From: Chryseobacterium sp. MYb264
GTDB taxonomy: Bacteria; Bacteroidota; Bacteroidia; Flavobacteriales; Weeksellaceae
Assembly (NCBI RefSeq): GCF_035974275.1
Contig: NZ_CP142422.1
Coordinates: 5,084,001 to 5,148,000 of the forward strand
Direction of reading: 5' to 3'
Length of the DNA: 64,000 nt
Shown: positions 1 to 8,573 of the stretch, one piece after another
How the letters are laid out: each line of letters opens with the position of its first letter
Numbering within the stretch: position 1 is the first letter of the stretch
Position numbers and translations under genes: made by a program
Notes under the pieces: generated by a model
The model's database searches: none
Seen by the model: the letters and a program-made list of their open reading frames with translations, nothing else
Told to the model about the DNA's origin: nothing

Positions 1-1308
1 CCTGTCATTATATTCGTAGGCTGCCAGTGCATTAATATTATGGTTTCCGAAATCTTTATCAAATCTCAGCATCTGGTTAAAGAACTTGCTGATGTCCCGT
101 TGATAGATCTCTCTCAGTGCTCCTTTATTACTTTCTCCCGCCACGGATCTTGGATCGGTGTAGTGTATTTCATTGTAATTTCTGTAGGTTACGTTGTTGG
201 TACTGATGAATTTCAGGTCACTTGTAATTTTGATTTCGGCATCAAAATTTCCGATCAGATCCAGTTGATTACTTTTTCTGTAATTCCACTGAAGATCATA
301 CAGATAATTTCGTTTATCTCTTCCGTACCAGTTTGGAGTATTGCTGGGATTGATGAGTTTTCCGTTGTCGTCTCTTGGGTTATCCCATGGGTTGTTGAGA
401 TACATTTCAAAAAGGGGACCTTGGGTGTTCTCAGTGGAGGTGTAAGACAGGTTTATCTTGGGTTTTATAATAAGCCACGGTTTTACGGTTTGGTCATGAT
501 TGATTCTGAAAGACAGTCTGTTGTAATCGATACCCCGTACGGTTCCGCTTTCATTATAGTAATTTCCTGAAATATAGGTTTTTGAAGTAGGTGAACCTCC
601 TCTGAAATCTACAGTGTAATTTTTGACTACACCGGTCTGAGTTCCGTTTTTCAGCCAATTATAACCTGGATTTCTCAGCTCCTTCGGAATTTCGGGAGCA
701 TTTTTCAGTGAGGTAAAATAGTCATATAACTGTACACCGTCCATCAGTTGGAAGCGCCCATTGGTGAAGGTGTTGAACGAATTGTTTACAGAGACATTCA
801 GTATCCCTTTTCCTGAAGATCCCGATTTCGTAAATACCTGAACGATCCCATTGGCTCCTCTTGAGCCGTATAGTGCGGTGGATGCTGCATCCTTCAGGAT
901 ATTAATATTTTCAATCTGATTGGGATCCAGATTGGGTATTCCGGGCATCATAACGCCATCCACTACCCATAGAGCCTGGCTGGGTCCGTTAATGGTGGCA
1001 GTGCCCCGGACTCTTACGGTTGCCGGAGCACCCGGGCTTCCGCCACCCTGCATAATCTGTGCTCCGGGTGCTTTTCCCTGAAGGAGACCTGATACATCTG
1101 CTGTATTGGCATCTTTTAGTCTTTTGTCCGAGATTATGGATACTGAGGCCGTAAGACTGGATTTCTTCTGTGTTTTATATCCTACAATAACCACATCTTC
1201 TATATTGTGTTCCTTAAGACTGTCCTTCGGGGAAGTTTGACCCGATGATATACCGTAAAACAGGAAAAATAAGACCCCCGTGGTTAGGTTTAATGTTTTT
1301 CTTTTCAT
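1..1308 (-). CDS. SusC/RagA-type TonB-dependent outer membrane receptor, N-terminal 436 residues (runs off the left edge)
   Basis: Reading the minus strand from the ATG at 1308 gives 436 codons with no stop to the window edge, so the C-terminal barrel lies outside. After a signal peptide (about 1-23) comes a short segment with DVVIVGYKTQ (about 38-47), then a plug domain with VRVRGTATI, LWVVDGVMMPGIP and ILKDAASTALYGSRGANG (about 135-152), which are hallmark SusC/RagA plug sequences. The rest reads as beta-barrel strands. These receptors import ligands, often glycans or peptides, across the outer membrane using TonB energy, usually with a SusD lipoprotein encoded downstream, which here would be off the window. 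Odd point: the roughly 80-residue CarboxypepD_reg-like domain normally between signal peptide and plug is missing. Family call is firm; substrate unknown. Confidence 0.9.
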   Translation of the reverse strand, partial: MKRKTLNLTTGVLFFLFYGISSGQTSPKDSLKEHNIEDVVIVGYKTQKKSSLTASVSIISDKRLKDANTADVSGLLQGKAPGAQIMQGGGSPGAPATVRVRGTATINGPSQALWVVDGVMMPGIPNLDPNQIENINILKDAASTALYGSRGANGIVQVFTKSGSSGKGILNVSVNNSFNTFTNGRFQLMDGVQLYDYFTSLKNAPEIPKELRNPGYNWLKNGTQTGVVKNYTVDFRGGSPTSKTYISGNYYNESGTVRGIDYNRLSFRINHDQTVKPWLIIKPKINLSYTSTENTQGPLFEMYLNNPWDNPRDDNGKLINPSNTPNWYGRDKRNYLYDLQWNYRKSNQLDLIGNFDAEIKITSDLKFISTNNVTYRNYNEIHYTDPRSVAGESNKGALREIYQRDISKFFNQMLRFDKDFGNHNINALAAYEYNDR

Positions 1309-1544
1309 ACATAAGCGATTTTATGAAAGCCAATGTACAAAAAACAATAAATGCTTTGTTTTTAATTTGTTAATTACAGTTAATTATTTGTGTATTTGTA
1401 TGTTGTAATTGATTTTTTGTATAAAAATATTTGTTTTTAATTTAAAATTTTTTATTATTAATAAATAATCATTTTTTATGTAAAGTAAACAGACGATAGT
1501 TTTTAAAATAAGAAAAAAATTAGTTATGGTAGTGCAAAATCATG
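1309..1544. other. AT-rich intergenic region upstream of the SusC-type receptor
   Basis: Very AT-rich stretch with no plausible gene. It must hold the promoter of the receptor gene read leftwards from 1308, but I saw no exact TAnnTTTG box at good spacing. Confidence 0.5.
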
Positions 1545-1608
1545 ATATTATTCAATAAAAAAAAAGACTTAATAATTTTTTTAAGTCTTTTTTTTTATTG
1601 AATAATAT
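1545..1608 (-). terminator. Perfect 28-bp inverted repeat, terminator of the ZIP transporter operon
   Basis: Arms 1545-1572 and 1581-1608 are perfectly complementary over 28 bp, with an 8-nt loop. Each arm contains a run of nine A or nine T, so either strand gives a stem with a U-rich 3' side. It lies 14 nt after the stop of the minus-strand ZIP gene, so its main role is probably to end that operon and shield the receptor gene. Confidence 0.8.
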
Positions 1609-1621
1609 AAATTTTACTTAC

Positions 1622-2347
1622 CTAATGATGGTGTAGTGAACCATGATCATGAAAAAGATGCATGGTAAGCGCCAGAGAAACGCCCAAAATGACCAAACCG
1701 ATCTTCAGCCAGTCGATATTATGGTTTTTATTACTCTCAAAAATGATAACAGAAGAGATATGTAAAAAGATACCGCCTACAATGGCTAAAAAATAAGGTT
1801 GCAGATTAGGATTGAAGTAATTACCCAATAGCATTCCCATAGGAGAAGCCAGGGCAAACAGTGCGACAATCAGCATTGAAGGATAAGATGGCGATTTAGA
1901 TTCTCCGTTTCGGTTGAATAAGAATGCTCCCAGAATAAATGAAATAGGAAGATTGTGAAACACAATTCCTAAAAGATACGGGGATAGGGAATGTTCTTCA
2001 TTGGCTAAAGGAATTCCTTCAATAAATGCATGAATGAATAATCCCACCATTAGAGCCAGGGGCAGGATATTATTCTCACTGTGATGATGGAAATGCCCAT
2101 GTTCGAAGCCTTTGGTCAGTGCTTCGAGGATCATTTGTAAAAGAACGCCTCCGATCACAAAAATTCCGAGGCTGCTGCCTGCTTCTGCCGTATATACCTG
2201 TGGGAAAACCTCATTGAGACAGATGGTAATTAAAAATCCGGCACTCAAAATCAGTAAATTTTTGGCCAGTTTTTCTTTCTTACCAAAATGTTTTCCCAGA
2301 AATACGCCCGCAATGACACTGAAAATCAGTAAAAGTACTGTTATCAT
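1622..2347 (-). CDS. ZIP family metal (zinc) transporter
   Basis: Predicted 241-residue polytopic inner-membrane protein of the ZIP family, which moves Zn2+ or similar divalent metals into the cytoplasm. The family's metal-site helices are visible: HAFIEGIPLA (His106, Glu110) and HNLPISF (His131, Asn132). A His-rich loop HGHFHHH sits at 83-89 and the C-terminus is also His-rich (HDHGSLHHH), both typical metal-sensing or -binding segments. The ATG at 2347 overlaps the stop codon of the upstream methyltransferase gene by one base (TAATG), so translation is probably coupled. A strong hairpin follows the stop. Metal specificity cannot be read from sequence. Confidence 0.85.
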   Translation of the reverse strand: MITVLLLIFSVIAGVFLGKHFGKKEKLAKNLLILSAGFLITICLNEVFPQVYTAEAGSSLGIFVIGGVLLQMILEALTKGFEHGHFHHHSENNILPLALMVGLFIHAFIEGIPLANEEHSLSPYLLGIVFHNLPISFILGAFLFNRNGESKSPSYPSMLIVALFALASPMGMLLGNYFNPNLQPYFLAIVGGIFLHISSVIIFESNKNHNIDWLKIGLVILGVSLALTMHLFHDHGSLHHH

Positions 2348-3072
2348 TAGTTTTTCTTAAATAAATTGATGCAACGGGGTGAGGTTTCTTTGTCAAATTC
2401 ATTCAGCTGATAATCACCCCAAACTTTTATTCTTTCAAAACCGAATTCTGATGCATAAGAATGAATGGTTTCCAAGGAATGCAGCTTTACTTTTTCAAAA
2501 TAATGAAAAGGTTTTCCTTTATCTTCAAACTGAATATCTTTAATAATATGCCGTCCTTCGATCTTTTTTAAAATTTTAAAATCAATTTCGTCACGCTTAA
2601 TAGTAGATTCAGGAACGATACCCTGTCTTACGAAATCTTCATTCAGATAATCCAGCACGAAAAAACCACCTGGTTTTAAAGAATGATAAACCGATTCGAA
2701 TACTTTTTTATCATCGTCTTCATTATCAAAATAGCCAAAACTGGTAAAAAGATTGAAAACAGCATCTTTCGGCTCTGCGTTGATAGGATTTCTCATATCA
2801 TGTACCTGAAATTTCAATGTTTCATTTTCAAACTGCTTATCAAAATCGATGCTTTGCTGCGAAAGATCCAATCCCAACACATCATAACCCAGTTTGTTTA
2901 GAAAAACCGAATGTCTTCCTTTTCCGCAGGCAAGGTCGATGATTTTAGAATTTGGCGGCAACCCAAGGTCCGCAGTAAGCTTTGTGATGAAGTTTTCTGC
3001 TTCCGTGTAGTCTCTGTTACTGTAAAGCAAATGATAATAAGGGGTATCAAACCAAGATTCAAACCATTCCAT
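2347..3072 (-). CDS. Class I SAM-dependent methyltransferase
   Basis: 241 residues with a Rossmann-type SAM site: motif I IIDLACGKGRHS at about 44-55, the acidic LGLDLS strand-2 end at about 67-72, and a FNLFTSFGYF segment near 105-115. The C-terminal half includes LKPGGFFVLDYL, the usual strand-5 region. These features place it in the Methyltransf_25/11 group; the substrate (small molecule, lipid or protein) is not evident. It is the first gene of a two-gene minus-strand operon with the ZIP transporter, and their coding regions overlap in TAATG. The start at 3072 is the only in-frame ATG before motif I that gives a normal N-terminus. Confidence 0.8.
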   Translation of the reverse strand: MEWFESWFDTPYYHLLYSNRDYTEAENFITKLTADLGLPPNSKIIDLACGKGRHSVFLNKLGYDVLGLDLSQQSIDFDKQFENETLKFQVHDMRNPINAEPKDAVFNLFTSFGYFDNEDDDKKVFESVYHSLKPGGFFVLDYLNEDFVRQGIVPESTIKRDEIDFKILKKIEGRHIIKDIQFEDKGKPFHYFEKVKLHSLETIHSYASEFGFERIKVWGDYQLNEFDKETSPRCINLFKKN

Positions 3073-3184
3073 AGTGCAAAAATAGTCTTTTTTGGTCGAC
3101 AGTTCATAGTGCTTGGTTAATGGTTTTTATCATTTGCGATGATTTCTATTAACTATAAACTGATAACGAACCACTAAAAATGAT

Positions 3185-3192
3185 TATTTTTG
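3185..3192 (+). promoter_or_regulatory. TAnnTTTG promoter box (TATTTTTG) just before rlmL
   Basis: Exact match to the Bacteroidetes -7 consensus. The last G is only 4 nt before the ATG at 3197, so transcription should begin at or next to the start codon, giving a leaderless or nearly leaderless mRNA. Confidence 0.6.
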
Positions 3193-3196
3193 CAAC

Positions 3197-4357
3197 ATGG
3201 ATACAGATAATCTACAGATTCAGATAAAAACATTTTTCGGGCTGGAGAAAATTTTAGCAGAAGAAATTAAGAAATTAGGAGGGAGAAAAGTTGAGGTGAA
3301 AAACCGCGCAGTAAACTGTGAGGGAGATTTGGGCTTTCTTTATAAAATTAATTATTCAGCAAGAACGGCTTTGAAAGTTTTGGTTCCGATTCATGAATTT
3401 AAAGCGTTTAATCAGCATCAGTTTTACGACAGACTTTTCAAATTCAATTGGGAAGATTTTATGGATGTTGATCAGTCTTTTGCGATTGATGCAACAGTAT
3501 ATTCTGAAACTTTCAAGCATTCACAATTTGTGACGTTGAAGATGAAAGATGCGATTGTGGATTATTTTCAGGATAAATTTAAAAGACGTCCGAATGTAGA
3601 AACCAGCCGTCCGGATATCAAGTTTCACCTTCATATCGACAGAGAATTGGTAACTATTTCTATGGATTCTTCGGGTGATGCTTTGTTTAAGAGAGGATAT
3701 AGAAGAGAACAGGGTGAAGCGCCGATTAATGAAGTATTGGCAAGTGGAATGCTGCAACTGGCAGGTTGGGACGGAAAAGGTAATTTCCTTGATCCGATGT
3801 GTGGTTCGGGAACGCTTTTAATTGAAGCGGCGATGATTGCGATGGATCTTCCGGCTCAGATTTTCAGAAAAAGATTTGCTTTCCAAAACTGGAAAAATTA
3901 TGATAACGAATTGTTTACGAAAATTAAAGAATTCAGAATCAACAGGGTTAGAGAATTTACGGGGAAAATTGTAGGTTACGATATTGATGCAAGAATGCTG
4001 AATGCGGCAAGAATGAATATTGAAGCGGCTGAAATGGAAGATGTGATTGAAGTGAGAAAACAAAACTTCTTCGATTCTAAAAAAGAACTTTTCCCGTTGT
4101 TGATGGTTTTCAACCCGCCTTATGACGAGAGAATTTCTATTAATGATGATGATTTCTACAAGAAAATAGGAGATACTTTTAAAGCAAATTATCCGAATAC
4201 GTTGGCTTGGCTGATTTCTTCTGATTTGGAAGCGATGAAGAAAATTGGTCTTCGCCCTTCGAGAAAAATCAAGCTTTTCAACGGAAAACTGGAAACCAGA
4301 TTTTTGCAATACGAAATGTATGAAGGAACGAAAAGAGTTCATAAATTAGAAAAATAA
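3197..4357 (+). CDS. rlmL: THUMP-domain 23S rRNA guanine-N2 methyltransferase, RlmL/YpsC type
   Basis: 386 residues. The N-terminal half (about 1-160) has the ferredoxin-like plus THUMP arrangement typical of RNA-binding methyltransferases. The C-terminal half has the SAM-binding LDPMCGSGTLLIEA (about 198-211) and the catalytic NPPY (306-309, in FNPPYDER), the signature of N2-guanine or N6-adenine methylation of exocyclic amines. The length matches single-domain RlmL homologues such as B. subtilis YpsC, which methylate G2445-type positions of 23S rRNA; E. coli RlmKL is longer because it carries a second methyltransferase. Monocistronic with its own promoter box and terminator. Exact target nucleotide is inferred from family. 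Confidence 0.85.
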   Translation: MDTDNLQIQIKTFFGLEKILAEEIKKLGGRKVEVKNRAVNCEGDLGFLYKINYSARTALKVLVPIHEFKAFNQHQFYDRLFKFNWEDFMDVDQSFAIDATVYSETFKHSQFVTLKMKDAIVDYFQDKFKRRPNVETSRPDIKFHLHIDRELVTISMDSSGDALFKRGYRREQGEAPINEVLASGMLQLAGWDGKGNFLDPMCGSGTLLIEAAMIAMDLPAQIFRKRFAFQNWKNYDNELFTKIKEFRINRVREFTGKIVGYDIDARMLNAARMNIEAAEMEDVIEVRKQNFFDSKKELFPLLMVFNPPYDERISINDDDFYKKIGDTFKANYPNTLAWLISSDLEAMKKIGLRPSRKIKLFNGKLETRFLQYEMYEGTKRVHKLEK

Positions 4358-4361
4358 TAAG

Positions 4362-4395
4362 TAAAACCTTTCTTTATGGAAGGTTTTATTTTTTT
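4362..4395 (+). terminator. Rho-independent terminator of rlmL
   Basis: Arms TAAAACCTT (4362-4370) and AAGGTTTTA (4380-4388) followed by a T-run to 4395, just after the rlmL stop. Confidence 0.8.
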
Positions 4396-4413
4396 ATGAA
4401 TGCTACTATTTCC

Positions 4414-4421
4414 TATTTTTG
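4414..4421 (+). promoter_or_regulatory. TAnnTTTG promoter box (TATTTTTG)
   Basis: Exact -7 consensus match, 22 nt upstream of the ATG at 4443. It supports the idea that the broken gene truly begins at 4443. Confidence 0.55.
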
Positions 4422-4442
4422 CTTACAACTCAAATTAAAACT

Positions 4443-4845
4443 ATGCCTTTTGATTTTCTTGAAGCTGTTGGAAAAACTTTAGATATTTTAGATCTCGCCA
4501 TTGATGCCGGAACTTTTTTTGCCTTCAGGTGATTCTAAAAATGATAAATGCAAAAAGAATAAGACGAAATATCTTGCTGAAAAGACAGGTGTTGTATTTT
4601 TAATTTTAGCTACTGTTTTATTATTTATTGTTTTGAAAGATCCTTTGCCATCGGAAAATTCAACCCAAACGATGATTGTTATTTCTTTGATTGGTGTGGC
4701 AATTTCTTTTATTTTCTTCTTTATTTTGTATGTTTTAGAGCTTTTTTACTTCAAAAGTATATTGAAATTGCTGTTTTTTAGCTGTTCTTCTATTATTTTA
4801 AGTATTTCGGTCGTGAGGATCGTTTATTTTAAAATTATTGTTTAA
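4443..4845 (+). pseudogene. Small membrane protein gene interrupted by a +1 frameshift at a T7 run
   Basis: From the ATG at 4443 the frame reads MPFDFLEAVGKTLDILDLA and onward, then hits a stop at 4530-4532 just after a run of seven T (about 4514-4520). The +1 frame continues as SGDSKNDKCKKNKTKY, then three hydrophobic segments to the stop at 4845. Removing one T joins the two parts into a continuous protein of about 133 residues: cytosolic N-terminus, Lys-rich linker, three transmembrane helices. The alternative is a TTG/ATG start at 4501/4504 giving 113-114 residues, but that discards a good ATG with a promoter box. The family is not recognised. The cause may be a real mutation, a sequencing error in the homopolymer, or slippage. 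Confidence 0.6.
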
Positions 4846-4924
4846 AATAGAAAAATGCAGAAGTAATACTCCTGCCTAAATACACAAAAAAAATGGTTGG
4901 TTATATTTTTGTTATGAAATTGTT

Positions 4925-5711
4925 CTAGTTAATACCTACCGCGATAATATTATTTTCTCCCCAGGCACTACCTCCAAATTTATTCGCCTTTGTTCCAGCG
5001 GGTATATTAGTGCTGGTTGCAACTCTTGCTCTGTAGTAATATGTTTTTGGGGATGAAGATTTGTTTTCGATAACCATAGCTCCGGTTAGCATATTATAAA
5101 CACCTTGGCTAGGCATAACAGCACCGCTCGCGTACCAAGATCCCTTTATATCAGGTGAATGGGTATTGCTGGTTGGTGACTCTGTAAATGTGGTTTGTAA
5201 CCAAGCGTATCCGTTACTAGGGATTACAGAAGATGTCCCTATAACCATATACACCAATAACAATATACTTACTATTTGCGGGAAGTGTTAGTGTTGTTCC
5301 TGTATCTACTCCATTTGTATTACCTGAAGAAACGTCTAGTGTAACACCAGCTCCTAATGTAGGTATGATAGTAGGTAAAGCTGTATTATCCTGTACCCAA
5401 GAAGCATTTCCACTATCGTCAGATTTTAAAACTTTTCCGACGCCTTGTGTACCGTCTACTAATCTGAAGGCTGGGCTTGTTGCTGAGTTTACATGTAATT
5501 TTGTTGTAGGAGATGTGTTTCCAATCCCAACATTACCTGACGCGTTTACGACAAAGTCATTGGCTGTTTGAGTGGTTGTTGGAGAAGCTGTGTTATCTTT
5601 CGCTCCGTCTACGTGAAATATTCCAAGGGGATTACTTGTATTGATGCCAACTTGAGCGCTAAGGGTTATTGTAAGCAAAAGGCTGCTTATTAGAAATAAT
5701 TTTTTTTTCAT
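4925..5711 (-). pseudogene. Secreted tail-fibre-like protein, split by a one-base frameshift near 5245
   Basis: Minus-strand ATG at 5711 opens a signal peptide (about 1-19, ending SAQ) and then QVGINTSNPLGIFHVDG and NVGIGNTSPTTKLHV, the repeated style of Bacteroidetes tail-fibre or S74-like surface proteins. This frame stops at 5217. A second frame overlapping 5217-5263 continues with GTSSVIPSNGYAWLQ to the stop at 4925. Deleting one G in the GG near 5245 fuses them cleanly (IVIGVY then VIGTSSV) into about 261 residues. Total length is 3n+1, consistent with a single inserted base. Function unknown; probably an exported surface protein, inactive unless the shift is a sequencing error. Confidence 0.65.
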
Positions 5712-5754
5712 CTTTTTAATTTTTAGAATGGTGTGTCACCTGTTGTTTGTGTTG

Positions 5755-5762
5755 CAAATGTA
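5755..5762 (-). promoter_or_regulatory. TAnnTTTG promoter box (TACATTTG) of the frameshifted secreted protein gene
   Basis: Minus-strand TACATTTG, 43 nt upstream of the ATG at 5711. Exact consensus match at reasonable leader length. Confidence 0.5.
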
Positions 5763-6177
5763 TGCCCAAATTTGAAAAAATAGCAAACCTGATTATATAT
5801 CATTGTTTTAATGTATTGATAATTAATTCATTATGTGTTTTAATGGTATGCTGATGGTAGGGTGTTGTACAGGATTTTATTGAATTTTTAAAGGTTTTGA
5901 TAGTGAAAATTCAATTATTTTACTTAAAATGTTATGATTTATTAACAAAATAGTATACAATTGGTATGCTTTGATTTTCGATTTAGATTAAAAAAAGCAT
6001 GCATTAGCTAAAATGTAAATATTTAATTATTGTTTTTTATGATTTGTGTTAAAAAACAAGTTTAAACTTTAGGCTTTTTTTAAAATTAAGATAAATTATG
6101 AGTGTGTTGTTGCCAAATATTTTTTTAATTCATAAAATATAGTAGAGTCTCAATTTGTACATTCCTGAATGAATAAG
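5763..6177. other. AT-rich intergenic region, nothing recognised
   Basis: About 415 bases of AT-rich sequence between two divergent genes. No coding frame with a credible start, no tRNA-like fold and no repeat seen. Confidence 0.5.
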
Positions 6178-6185
6178 TAATTTTG
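6178..6185 (+). promoter_or_regulatory. TAnnTTTG promoter box (TAATTTTG) of the glycosyltransferase
   Basis: Consensus match whose last base is 14 nt upstream of the TTG start at 6199, giving a very short leader. Confidence 0.45.
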
Positions 6186-6198
6186 AAAAATTTTAAAT

Positions 6199-7203
6199 TT
6201 GAAACCTACAATTTCCATCATCGTTGCCATTTTTAACCGAAAAGATGAACTTTTCGAACTGTTGAATTCTCTTACTGCCCAAACAGATAAAGAATTTGAG
6301 GTCATTATCGTTGACGATGGATCTTTATTAGACCTGAAACCGACAGTTTCGAAGTTTGATACGGTTCTGAATATCAATTATGTTAAAAAAGAGAATTCCG
6401 GACCCGGGTTGTCACGTAATTACGGTGCGAAACTCGCTGGAAACGAGTGGCTTGTGTTTGTGGATAGTGATGTGATTGTAGAGAAAGATTATGTGGAGAA
6501 TATTAAAAATGATATTCTTGCCATTTCGTGTGATGCTTTTGGAGGTGCTGATAAGGCGCATAAAGGGTTTAATTTGATGCAAAAAGCAATTTCCTATTCC
6601 ATGACCTCTGTTTTTACAACAGGCGGAATCAGAGGGAATAAAAAAGCAGTCTCAAAATTTCAGCCCCGAAGTTTCAATATGGGTGTGAAAAAAGAAGTTT
6701 TTGAAAAAGTAGGCGGTTTTTCTGAAATGAGAATAGGGGAGGATCCGGATCTTTCCATGACGCTTTGGGAAAACGGATTTACAACTGCATTTTTTGATAC
6801 TATTGCGGTGTATCATAAACGAAGAGTGGATTTTGGTAAATTTTCAAAACAGGTATATCAGTTTGGCTGCGCAAGACCAATTTTAAATCAGAGACATCCG
6901 GATTACGTGAAAATTTCATTTGCTTTCCCTACATTATTTATGTTAGGTTATATTATGGGATTTTTAGAGTACTTTATCATGGGAAGAGGAGTTATCCTTT
7001 CCTTCTACGGATTGTATACTTTTATGGTTCTCTTACACGCCTTAGTAGTCACTAAAAATATCAGCATTGCTGCAATGGCAGTGATTTCAACCTATATTCA
7101 AATGTTCTCTTACGGATATGGTTTCTTAAAATCCTGGTTTTTATTGAATGTTGTAAGAATGAAACCTGAAGATGCTTTCCCAAAACATTTTCATAAAAAT
7201 TAA
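6199..7203 (+). CDS. Family 2 glycosyltransferase with C-terminal membrane segments
   Basis: 334 residues starting at a TTG; no earlier in-frame ATG exists and the family N-terminus KPTISIIVAIFNRKDEL follows at once. GT2 marks are the VIIVDDGS loop (about 35-42), SGPGLSRNYG (about 66-75), and the DxD-type FVDSD (about 90-94) that binds the metal and nucleotide sugar. MRIGEDPDLSMTLWENGF near 180 resembles the acceptor-side ED motif. The C-terminal third has hydrophobic helices (about 235-315) that should anchor it to the inner membrane. It likely adds a sugar to a lipid-linked or surface glycan; donor and acceptor unknown. It stands alone and converges on the lyase gene at a shared terminator. 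Confidence 0.85.
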   Translation: MKPTISIIVAIFNRKDELFELLNSLTAQTDKEFEVIIVDDGSLLDLKPTVSKFDTVLNINYVKKENSGPGLSRNYGAKLAGNEWLVFVDSDVIVEKDYVENIKNDILAISCDAFGGADKAHKGFNLMQKAISYSMTSVFTTGGIRGNKKAVSKFQPRSFNMGVKKEVFEKVGGFSEMRIGEDPDLSMTLWENGFTTAFFDTIAVYHKRRVDFGKFSKQVYQFGCARPILNQRHPDYVKISFAFPTLFMLGYIMGFLEYFIMGRGVILSFYGLYTFMVLLHALVVTKNISIAAMAVISTYIQMFSYGYGFLKSWFLLNVVRMKPEDAFPKHFHKN

Positions 7204-7207
7204 AAAA

Positions 7208-7238
7208 ATAAAAGCTGTCGAAAATCAACAGCTTTTAT
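7208..7238. terminator. Bidirectional terminator between glycosyltransferase and PLP lyase
   Basis: Perfect arms ATAAAAGCTGT (7208-7218) and ACAGCTTTTAT (7228-7238), lying between two convergent stop codons and flanked by A- and T-rich tracts on both sides. Confidence 0.75.
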
Positions 7239-7248
7239 AACAATAAAA

Positions 7249-8475
7249 TTAGAATATGGTGAGGGTTTCATGGTTAAGAACGCCTACTTTCAGCATGCAT
7301 TCTTTCATCTTTTCGTATGTTCGTTCGATGTCGTGATCCAATCCTATTGAGAATCTGATCAACCCATCGGAAATGCCCATCGTCGCGCGTTCTTCTTCCG
7401 GAATTTCAGATGAAGTTGAGCTTCCTGAGCAAGAGAATAAAGTTTTGTAGAATCCTAAACTTACCGCTAAATAACCCAGGTTTTCCTGCTGCATGAGTTC
7501 CATCAGTTCATTGGCTTTATCGGTAGTTCCGGCATCCAAAGTTAATAATCCTCCAAATCCGTACTCTTCATGCATCATACCTTTCATTAATTCATGATTT
7601 TTGTGGGATTTTAATCCGGGATAAGAAACTTTTAAGCCATCATTCTCAAATTTTTCAGCTAAAAACATCGCATTGTGACTGTGTTGTTTTATTCTGATGT
7701 GAAGCGTTCGTAAATTTTTTAGAATACTTGCCGATCTGAAACTATCCATTGTTGGACCCAAAAGCATACAAGCTCCTGTGTTTACATTTTTAGTATCATT
7801 AATAAATTCCTGACTTGCGCAATAAACACCACCTACGGTGTCGCTGCTTCCGTTGATGAATTTCGTTAAAGAATGAATCACAATATCGGCTCCCAGCAAA
7901 GTAGGAGAAATAGAAAGTGGCGAGAAAGTATTGTCTACAATCAGTTTTAAGTTGTACTTTTTACAGATTTCAGATAACTTTCTCAGATTAGCAACCTCCA
8001 AAAGCGGATTGCTTACACTTTCACAATATATAATTTTTGTGTTCACCTGTATTGAATTTTCGATAGCTTCAAAATTGTTGATGTCAACAAAAGTGGTTTC
8101 AATTTGATATCCGGGAAGAAAATTTTTCAAAAAGGCATAGGTTCCGCCGTAAATCGTTCTGCTCGAAATAATGTGGTCTCCGCTTTTACAAACCTGCATC
8201 AACACGGAAGTAATGGCTCCCATTCCTGATGCGGTAACGTTGGCAGCTTCTGTATTTTCCATCTTGGCTAAAGCTTGGGAAAGATAAAGATTCATCGGGG
8301 ATGAGTGCCGTGAATATAAGTAACAACCCTCCGCGTTGCCCTCAAATGTATCGAACATGGTCTTTGCTGAAAGAAAAGTGTACGTTGAACTGTCTGAAAT
8401 GGAGGGGTTGACTCCCCCAAATTCACCAAAATACTGCAAATCCTGAATTTCATTGGCTGCATTAAAATCTTCCAT
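7249..8475 (-). CDS. PLP-dependent Cys/Met metabolism enzyme (methionine gamma-lyase or cystathionine gamma-synthase/lyase family)
   Basis: 408 residues from the ATG at 8475. An upstream in-frame start at 8520 would add 15 unlikely residues, so the downstream ATG is preferred. The fold-type I PLP signature is clear: IVDNTFS (Asp about 181, pairing with the pyridine nitrogen) and HSLTKFINGSSDTVGG with the Schiff-base lysine at about 205. YSRHSSPM near the N-terminus is the family's phosphate-binding loop from the partner subunit, and SASGM-like TASGMGAI follows. The neighbouring divergent Lrp/AsnC regulator fits the common pairing of methionine gamma-lyase with Lrp-type control, suggesting methionine or cysteine degradation. 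Which reaction it performs cannot be settled from sequence alone. Confidence 0.85.
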   Translation of the reverse strand: MEDFNAANEIQDLQYFGEFGGVNPSISDSSTYTFLSAKTMFDTFEGNAEGCYLYSRHSSPMNLYLSQALAKMENTEAANVTASGMGAITSVLMQVCKSGDHIISSRTIYGGTYAFLKNFLPGYQIETTFVDINNFEAIENSIQVNTKIIYCESVSNPLLEVANLRKLSEICKKYNLKLIVDNTFSPLSISPTLLGADIVIHSLTKFINGSSDTVGGVYCASQEFINDTKNVNTGACMLLGPTMDSFRSASILKNLRTLHIRIKQHSHNAMFLAEKFENDGLKVSYPGLKSHKNHELMKGMMHEEYGFGGLLTLDAGTTDKANELMELMQQENLGYLAVSLGFYKTLFSCSGSSTSSEIPEEERATMGISDGLIRFSIGLDHDIERTYEKMKECMLKVGVLNHETLTIF

Positions 8476-8573
8476 GATATTTTTTGTTTTAAAAATGAAA
8501 TTAATTCTTATTAAACACAATGAAAAATTAAATATTTAGAATTTAAATCTAGTAAATTACCTTTATGTAGAAA

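Noticed and set aside
40..570. A 176-residue open frame on the + strand
   Set aside because: It lies fully inside the SusC-type receptor on the other strand and has no protein-like features.
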